Below are positions 31,103-36,461 of a stretch of DNA of 36,461 bases, one piece after another (the stretch's first letter is position 1; each line of letters starts with the position of its first letter). Made by a program: the position numbers and the translations under genes. Under the pieces are notes generated by a model that was not told where the DNA came from, searched no databases, and saw only the letters and a program-made list of their open reading frames with translations. Source of the DNA: an uncultured Lachnospiraceae bacterium (GTDB lineage Bacteria; Bacillota; Clostridia; Lachnospirales; Lachnospiraceae); NCBI GenBank assembly GCA_902796425.1, contig CADBPC010000083.1, positions 1 through 36,461 on the forward strand, read 5' to 3'.

Positions 31103-32696
31103 AGGATACCAGCATGTTATGATATTCCACCGGTGTCATCCCGGTCGCTTTGCGGAACAGGGTTGAAAAATAAGAGAAGTTATCATATCCCACCTGCTGA
31201 GCGACCTCGCTGATTCTCACATCGCGGGCAGCCAGCAGCGTTTTTGCCTTCTCCATGCGGCAGTCCGTAATATACTGCTTTACACTGATCCCTGTCTCTT
31301 TCTTGAATATTTTCGCCATATACTCGGGATTGAGATAGAGACTTGCCGCAACCTCTGTCCGGGTGATATCCTCCGTAAAATGCGCGTTGATATAGTTTTT
31401 GGCCTGTATGGCAACGGAATCCGAATGTTCGACCTCTTCCACATATGAGATGCTTCTTGTGACAACAACGGCAAGCCACCGCATCATATCCAGGACGGAA
31501 TCTGCAGCATGTCTGTCGAGCGCCGTATAGGAAGGCGCAGAGAACAGTTCCCTGTTCTGAACTCCGTGACTGTCAAGGAAAACGCTGATCCCCTGCCACA
31601 GGTCCTGCCTGGCTTCAAGGAGGGATGTCTTGTCAATCTCCCCTTTTGCGGCACTGTGTTCCATCTCGAAACGACAGTATTCAAGGAGCTCTTTTGCCTG
31701 CCTTCTGGTCAGCAGGTCTCTGATTTTATCCGGAACCAGGAGATGACCGCCCTCATTCTGGCGGAGGAGCGGATCCTCTTCTTTAAACGCGCGCCCTTTT
31801 AAGGCGACATTGTTTCTCGAGATCTTTATCAGCCGTTCTCCCGTGCCGGACAGTTCCCACAAAAAACATGGCCGCGCAAGATAGACGGAGACCGGATTCT
31901 GCAGCTCTTTCGGGGTCAGGATGCACAGCTCCCTGCTTATTTCCATAAGGAGCTCCTCGTCGGCGTCACCGTCAAGAACAGCAGCGGAATAGCTGATCTC
32001 GTCATAGTGGTAGATGAATACCTCCTGGAGCGGGAGCCTCTCCTGCAGCAGGCTGACAGCCAGACTGCTTAAGGCAGTTTCGTACCGGGCTGTTTCCTCC
32101 CACTGATCCTCGATAGCATCCAGGTATCCGGAATCGATAAGTACGAGGCGCACAGGGCGCTCTGCCGCCAGATCCAGATGTCTTTTTTTCATTTCTTCCA
32201 GCACCGCTTCCCTGGAAGAAGGAATCTGGCCGTCAAACAGGTCCCTCAGGAAGCTGGCTTCCACATAGGCAATGGCCCGCCGGAAGGCTTCTTCATGCTG
32301 CACGGCCTGCTCATAGTCAGAACGCCGCTGGACGTTCTGCACGGCTTTTACAAGCTCCTCCTCCATCATATCCTTATGGAAGGGCTTGACGACATAGCCC
32401 GAGGCGCGATAGCGGATCGCCGTGTTGGCGTAGTCAAACCGCTCGTGGCTGGTAAGGAAAATAAACTGTGTTTCATACCCCTTTTCTCTTGCCCATTGCA
32501 GGAGGTCGAGTCCGGATCCCATCGGCATCTCAATATCACAGACAGCGATCTCAACGCCGCCGTTTTCAAAGTATTTTTTTGCCGAGGCGATATTATAGCA
32601 GGGATATACTTCATCCGCTCCGAACCTCTCCCAGTCGATGTTGGAGAGAATAACATCCACGGTAGATATATCGTCATCAATTACAAGTATTCTCAT
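31098..32696 (-). CDS. YesN-type response regulator, AraC-family output (locus 2)
   Basis: A 532-residue regulator. The receiver domain (1-120) has VIDDD at 5-9, phosphorylated D54 in VCDIEMPMGSG and a KP pair in VVKPFHK. A middle region of about 280 residues of the YesN type follows, and the C-terminal AraC-type DNA-binding domain (about 430-530) contains two helix-turn-helix units and ends GMTPVEYHN. GGAG 8 bases before the ATG at 32696 fixes the start where the receiver domain begins. It follows the kinase gene after 72 bases that include a GC-rich inverted repeat. It probably activates the binding-protein and permease genes downstream through the repeated element described here. Confidence 0.92.
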   Translation of the reverse strand: MRILVIDDDISTVDVILSNIDWERFGADEVYPCYNIASAKKYFENGGVEIAVCDIEMPMGSGLDLLQWAREKGYETQFIFLTSHERFDYANTAIRYRASGYVVKPFHKDMMEEELVKAVQNVQRRSDYEQAVQHEEAFRRAIAYVEASFLRDLFDGQIPSSREAVLEEMKKRHLDLAAERPVRLVLIDSGYLDAIEDQWEETARYETALSSLAVSLLQERLPLQEVFIYHYDEISYSAAVLDGDADEELLMEISRELCILTPKELQNPVSVYLARPCFLWELSGTGERLIKISRNNVALKGRAFKEEDPLLRQNEGGHLLVPDKIRDLLTRRQAKELLEYCRFEMEHSAAKGEIDKTSLLEARQDLWQGISVFLDSHGVQNRELFSAPSYTALDRHAADSVLDMMRWLAVVVTRSISYVEEVEHSDSVAIQAKNYINAHFTEDITRTEVAASLYLNPEYMAKIFKKETGISVKQYITDCRMEKAKTLLAARDVRISEVAQQVGYDNFSYFSTLFRKATGMTPVEYHNMLVSS

Positions 32697-32722
32697 TGTC
32701 TGACTCCATATATCCGGAACTT

Positions 32723-32763
32723 CCCCGGGCACCGCTGCCTCAGGGTGAGACGGGGCCCCGGGG
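32723..32763 (-). repeat. GC-rich inverted repeat between kinase and regulator genes
   Basis: Arms CCCCGGG (32723-32729) and CCCGGGG (32757-32763) flank 27 bases. It lies between the kinase stop and the regulator start and could reduce read-through or set the ratio of the two proteins. No T-run follows. Confidence 0.4.
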
Positions 32764-32768
32764 CTGAT

Positions 32769-34472
32769 CTACAGTTTCCATACAGACGACTGCCGCTTTG
32801 CCCTGCGCGGGATCCAGATATCCACGCAGGAGCCGTGAGGCTCCTTGTTTGAAAAGGCAATCAGATCCTTTCTCTGATACATAATCTCAAGCGTATGTGT
32901 CAGATTCCAGAGGCCTACGCCGTGTCCGTCTTCACGCACCTTTACTTCTCCTGCCCGCATGGCTTCGAGAAATTCCTGCGGATATCCGTCCCCGTCGTCC
33001 TCCACCTGGATGTGGCACATGTTTTCCCCGTCTTTTTCCTCCATCCTGGCATTGATCAGAATGCAGGTCAGTTTTCCCACAGCAACCGCGTGCTTGTATG
33101 TGTTCTCAACCATCGTATGGATGATCAGCTGAGGCACCTGGCAGGATCTGGTTTCTTCCGCTATGTTAATGTAGCTGAAAACAGAGCCCGGATAGAGCAT
33201 ATCCTGCATTTGAATGTAATTCTGCACGTGATCTGCCTCCTCCCGGAGCGGTACGGTGTGCAGACCGGATTTAAAAAGATAGCGCACGTTCAGGGAAAGA
33301 CTGTCGATGAACTTCCGGATGTCTTCATTGCGGTTCTGATAGGACATGCTGTGAATCGTAGTCAGTGCGTTCAGGAAAAAATGAGGGCGGATCTGGAGCT
33401 GTACAAATTTCAGCGTGGCTTCGTCAAACCGGATCCGGTCCTCGTAGGCCTGAAGCTTAAGCCCCACGATGGTGTCCAGCATCCGGTTCATGTTTTCCCC
33501 GATCGTCTCGAATTCCGTATTCGGCGCATTCTCCTCCAGCCTGGATTCGTATTCTCCGCCGCCCACTTTTTCCATCACACCTAAAAGGTTCCCGGTAGGC
33601 TCCAGAATCTGTTTTTTTGTAAACCTGTGCAGAGACAGAAGACAGACCATGGCTGTCAGAAGCAGGAGGATGAGGATAAGCTGAGGACTCCCAAAGCCGC
33701 CCAGAACGCTGCTCCTGTCACGGATCACATAGAGCCGGAAGGAATCAAGTTCTCTTGCCGTGATCAGAAATCTTCTGTGCAGGATCCAGTGGTGAAGAAG
33801 GTCGGAAGGAAGATTCTCTTCGTCAAGATCCGTCAGGGCCCGGCCGAAGCTTCGGATGATCCGCCCGTTCTGTGTCAGGATAAACTCCCAGTCGTTGTCC
33901 AGAGTGACACTGCTTATCCACTTGCCCAGCGGAATCACACCGCCGACCATGTTGTCCATGCTCTTATAACACTGGATCAGCAGTCCCTCCGATGCGTCCT
34001 GATAAAACCAGCTTCCGAACACCTCAGGCTCTTCCATATTTCGAATGGCCTTTTCGATATCCAGCCTGAGTCCGTACCCACTCGTGCTGGCGAGCCCCCG
34101 GGAGAGGAAGGTATCGGTCTTTGGATTGTATACGAAAAGCAGCGCGGCATCCGTATTCGTGTAGCTATGGTTCTGCATTTCTGTCAGCAGGTTCTGGGAT
34201 GCGATCATCCTGCTGAGTTCGCTTTGTGAGGACAGCGATTCCAGGTCAGCCGAACGGGAGGCAGTCGCCTTGACGGCGCTGCTGACCACTGCCATGCTGC
34301 CGGACAGCTCCTTGAGATCCAGCATGGCGGCATGCCCCATGGCCCGGGACGCGTTATCCGTCATAATCCGGCTCGAACCGAACATGAAGACAAGCAGCTG
34401 GATGATAAGAATGCACCAGAAGGCCCAGAGGGATATGTTCAGTGTTTTGACAAAGGAAATCCTTTTTTTCAC
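32769..34472 (-). CDS. YesM-type sensor histidine kinase (locus 2)
   Basis: A 567-residue membrane sensor kinase. The first span is near 12-32, the second near 263-282, with an extracellular sensor region between. A HAMP-like linker leads to the His_kinase domain with VQLQIRPHFFLNAL (phosphorylated H364) and an ATPase domain with HTMVENTYKHAV and VEDDGDGYP. The start is a GTG at 34470-34472, preceded by GAGG; it overlaps the stop of the peptidase gene (GTGA), so it is probably translated by coupled re-initiation. The regulator gene follows. The signal is unknown; an oligosaccharide or the liganded binding protein is likely. Confidence 0.9.
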   Translation of the reverse strand: MKKRISFVKTLNISLWAFWCILIIQLLVFMFGSSRIMTDNASRAMGHAAMLDLKELSGSMAVVSSAVKATASRSADLESLSSQSELSRMIASQNLLTEMQNHSYTNTDAALLFVYNPKTDTFLSRGLASTSGYGLRLDIEKAIRNMEEPEVFGSWFYQDASEGLLIQCYKSMDNMVGGVIPLGKWISSVTLDNDWEFILTQNGRIIRSFGRALTDLDEENLPSDLLHHWILHRRFLITARELDSFRLYVIRDRSSVLGGFGSPQLILILLLLTAMVCLLSLHRFTKKQILEPTGNLLGVMEKVGGGEYESRLEENAPNTEFETIGENMNRMLDTIVGLKLQAYEDRIRFDEATLKFVQLQIRPHFFLNALTTIHSMSYQNRNEDIRKFIDSLSLNVRYLFKSGLHTVPLREEADHVQNYIQMQDMLYPGSVFSYINIAEETRSCQVPQLIIHTMVENTYKHAVAVGKLTCILINARMEEKDGENMCHIQVEDDGDGYPQEFLEAMRAGEVKVREDGHGVGLWNLTHTLEIMYQRKDLIAFSNKEPHGSCVDIWIPRRAKRQSSVWKL

Positions 34473-35551
34473 CCTATTACCTCTATGTCATGAGGATAGT
34501 GGTTGAGCACTTCATATCCCGTCTCCGTGATCAGGACGAGGTCCTCGATCCGTACGCCTGCCGTTCCCGGAGCGTAGATTCCGGGTTCGATGGAGAAGAC
34601 GTTGCCCGGCATTGCGGGGCAGTCGAATGCTGCCGACACGTCGCCGTACTCGTGAACCTCGACACCGATGAAGTGACCGAGCCTGTGGGTGAAGTTCGGA
34701 CCATAGCCGCCTTCCGTTATGATGTCTCTCGCGGTTTTGTCGATCTCGCAAAGAGGGATGCCGGGGCGCAGCACGCTCTCGGCGGTCTCATTCGCCCTGC
34801 GCACCAGGTTATAGATGCGCTTTGTTTCTTCATCGGGCTCTTTTTTGAAGAAGAAGGTCCTGGTCATATCCGAGCAGTAATCGTCAAGGACACACCCGAC
34901 GTCAAAGAGCACGATGTCGCCTTCCCTCAGCTTTGTATCGTCCGGCATATGGTGCGGGTCCGCCGCATTGTCCCCGAAAGCGACAATGGGATCAAAGGAA
35001 TGGCCGGACGCGCCGAGAGCCCTGTAGATTCCCTCAAGGCGGGCTGCCACTTCCTTCTCCGTAACCCCCTCGTATACAAGGCCTTTGAACTGCTCCATTG
35101 CCTTATCGTTAATGATGGACGCCGCGCGCATTTTCTCTCTTTCCGTCTCGTCCTTCAAGGACCTCTCGGTATCCACAAGGACAGAGCCGTTCACAAACCC
35201 TGCGGCAATTCCCGCCTCCATCAGGGGCAGAAGGAACCTTGCGGGGAGAATCTTGTCCACCCCGAGAGGAAGAGAAGGGTCAATATCCCTCCGAAGGAGC
35301 TCTGTGATGCTGTCGGTGTCCGAGTAGTATACCTTCCTTACGCCGATGTCCGCGGGAAACATAAAGAGCGCGTTGATATAAAGAACCGGCTCTTTGTCCT
35401 TCGCAAGAAGGAGTCCCAGGAACCTCTCTCCCGGATGAATCCATTTCCCCGTAAGCCAGAAAACGGCTGCCGGGTCGGTGACAAGGAGCTGGGGGATGCC
35501 TTCCGCCTCCATGCGGGATAATACTCTCTGAAGCTTTTCTGTCTGCAGCAT
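34469..35551 (-). CDS. Xaa-Pro peptidase family protein (M24)
   Basis: A 360-residue peptidase of the M24 pita-bread family, close to prolidase/aminopeptidase P, cytoplasmic enzymes that cleave Xaa-Pro bonds. The N-terminal creatinase-like domain spans about 1-130, the catalytic domain 140-360. All five metal ligands are present: D217 (FDVGC), D228 (CSDMTRT), H293 (HRLGHFIG), E322 (SIEPGIY) and E336 (RIEDL). AAGG is placed about 8 bases before the ATG at 35551; the frame extends another 63 codons upstream but with no family similarity. Its stop overlaps the GTG start of the kinase gene by 4 bases, an unusual partner for a sugar sensor. The substrate cannot be deduced. Confidence 0.9.
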   Translation of the reverse strand: MLQTEKLQRVLSRMEAEGIPQLLVTDPAAVFWLTGKWIHPGERFLGLLLAKDKEPVLYINALFMFPADIGVRKVYYSDTDSITELLRRDIDPSLPLGVDKILPARFLLPLMEAGIAAGFVNGSVLVDTERSLKDETEREKMRAASIINDKAMEQFKGLVYEGVTEKEVAARLEGIYRALGASGHSFDPIVAFGDNAADPHHMPDDTKLREGDIVLFDVGCVLDDYCSDMTRTFFFKKEPDEETKRIYNLVRRANETAESVLRPGIPLCEIDKTARDIITEGGYGPNFTHRLGHFIGVEVHEYGDVSAAFDCPAMPGNVFSIEPGIYAPGTAGVRIEDLVLITETGYEVLNHYPHDIEVIG

Positions 35552-35583
35552 ATTTTTTACCTTCCTCGTTCTTTGTGATAAGC

Positions 35584-35603
35584 ATTGCAATATAAGATGC
35601 AAT
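35584..35603 (-). promoter_or_regulatory. Small inverted repeat upstream of the peptidase gene
   Basis: ATTGCA (35584-35589) and TGCAAT (35598-35603) are perfect arms with an A/T-rich 8-base centre, 32 bases upstream of the peptidase ATG. A TGCTAAGAT extended -10-like box lies just upstream on the minus strand (plus about 35623-35631). It could be an operator, but the arms are short. Confidence 0.3.
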
Positions 35604-35699
35604 CTAATCAAAATCTTAGCACAGATCACTGCTTTGCGCATCGGATGGCCGCTCAAACAAGCCTGGCGGCCGCTCTCCGGCCGTATCGCGCATAACAAG

Positions 35700-35811
35700 C
35701 GGCACAGCTGCCCGTAAGGACCGCTGTGCCGTGATATCAATCGTTATGTAGCGATAATGCCCGTCACCGAACCTGCCTGCAGATTCGCTTAAGGCTGCCG
35801 CCTGCGCAGCC
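35700..35811 (-). terminator. Hairpins between fucose isomerase and peptidase genes
   Basis: Two hairpins follow the isomerase stop on the minus strand: GGCTGC/GCAGCC arms at 35793-35798 and 35806-35811, and CGGCACAGC/GCTGTGCCG arms at 35700-35708 and 35723-35731. The second is followed on the minus strand by CTTGTTATG. Neither has a clear T-run, but together they probably end the isomerase transcript. Another short GGCCGC/GCGGCC pair is at 35647-35652 and 35666-35671. No gene is seen in 35552-35822. Confidence 0.5.
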
Positions 35812-35822
35812 GCTTGTCAGGC

Positions 35823-36461
35823 TCAGCCCCAGGGATTCTCCGAAGGGTATCTTACGCCTGCAGGCTGGTTGTAGCCGATCTCTTCGGGCTCAACGCCGAT
35901 GTACTTCAGGACCTCATACAGGGCCTTTGCGTGATGTCCGAACATAACCGCGCCGTGATGAGGGAAGTTCTTCTCGATCAGGACGTTGCGATAGAAGCGG
36001 CCCATCTCCTTGATGGCGAATACGCCGATGCCGCCGAAGCTCTTTGTAGCTACAGGAAGGATCTCGCCCTCAGCCGCATATGCGCGGAGCTTGTTGTCCG
36101 CTGTGGACTGCAGTCTGTAGAAGGTGATATCGCCGGGCTGCAGATCGCCTTCGATGGTTCCGTCGGTGTACTCTCTGGGCAGGTTCCTGGCCATGATCCT
36201 CTGGAAGTCAAGGTGCGGATTGCAGACCTTGGAGGAGCAGGTGTTGCCGCAGTGGAAGCCCATGAAGGTATCAGTGAACTTGTAGTCATACTTGCCCTCG
36301 ATGGATTCCTTGTACATATCCTTCGGGACGGAGTTGTTGATATCAAGCAGAGTGACAGCGTCCTGTGTCAGGCAGGTGCCGATGTACTCGGAAAGTGCGC
36401 CGTAAATATCAACTTCGCAGGATACCGGGATGCCACGGCCGGTCAGACGGCTGTTGACATA
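35823..36461 (-). CDS. L-fucose isomerase family protein, C-terminal part
   Basis: The frame runs from the right window edge to a TGA at 35823-35825, giving 212 C-terminal residues. It starts NSRLTGRGIPVSCEVDIYGALSE-like and contains LLDINNS, FMGFHCGNTC, PGDITFYRLQ and FPHHGAVMFGHHAKAL, all typical of the L-fucose/arabinose isomerase family. The Glu of CEVDIYG, the Asp of LLDINN and a His near the C-terminus fit the metal ligands of fucose isomerase, which converts L-fucose to L-fuculose in the cytoplasm. It ends upstream of the peptidase gene, with hairpins between, so it is probably a separate transcript. Members of the family also act on other sugars, so the substrate is tentative. Confidence 0.82.
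   Translation of the reverse strand, partial: YVNSRLTGRGIPVSCEVDIYGALSEYIGTCLTQDAVTLLDINNSVPKDMYKESIEGKYDYKFTDTFMGFHCGNTCSSKVCNPHLDFQRIMARNLPREYTDGTIEGDLQPGDITFYRLQSTADNKLRAYAAEGEILPVATKSFGGIGVFAIKEMGRFYRNVLIEKNFPHHGAVMFGHHAKALYEVLKYIGVEPEEIGYNQPAGVRYPSENPWG

Overview
The window reads as a chromosomal segment of an anaerobic, glycan-using Firmicute, most likely a fairly GC-rich member of the Lachnospiraceae or a close relative. The reasons are LplB/YtcP-type permeases with lipoprotein binding proteins and YesM/YesN-type two-component systems, a GH3 enzyme with swapped domain order as in rumen clostridia, MscL with a zinc-ribbon tail, and strong GGAGG ribosome binding sites. No 16S or species marker is present, so the taxonomy is inference.

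Layout. Positions 1-195 hold the 3' end of a transposase, followed by a cluster of GC-rich hairpins (306-418). From 518 to 3859 (minus strand) lies a tight group: a PLP-dependent Orn/Lys/Arg decarboxylase, a lipoprotein barnase-like RNase, a barstar-like inhibitor and an orphan MotA/TolQ/ExbB-like membrane protein. Next come mscL and a MurD-type ligase (minus), a divergent GH42 beta-galactosidase (plus), and tex with a sodium:neurotransmitter-type symporter (minus).

From about 11.8 kb to the right end the window is mostly a carbohydrate-use region. Locus 1 (minus, 17738 to 11829) encodes a lipoprotein binding protein, two permeases, a type-B carboxylesterase and a CE1-like esterase. Its histidine kinase and response regulator diverge on the plus strand, followed by a CapA-like protein and a domain-swapped GH3 beta-glucosidase. 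Locus 2 (minus, 35551 to 24400) encodes an Xaa-Pro-type peptidase, a second kinase and regulator, a second binding protein, two permeases, a NIF3-like protein, two more CE1-like esterases and an acylphosphatase. An L-fucose isomerase gene is cut by the right edge.

How it may work. Both transporters lack an ATPase gene, as is usual where one MsmX-like ATPase serves several importers. The esterases and glycosidases have no signal peptides, so acylated oligosaccharides are probably imported intact, de-esterified inside the cell by four esterases, and then cut by GH3 and perhaps GH42. Each two-component system probably controls its neighbouring transporter. A 36-base bipartite element occurs twice in locus 2, once before the binding-protein gene and once before the permease genes, each about 20 bases upstream of a -10-like box; it is the best candidate for the regulator's binding site.

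The most unusual parts are the lipoprotein barnase/barstar/MotA-like group, the duplicated regulatory element, a NIF3-like protein with an altered metal motif, a MurD-like ligase lacking the family's DSK lysine, and a terminator built from the 3' coding end of the acylphosphatase gene.
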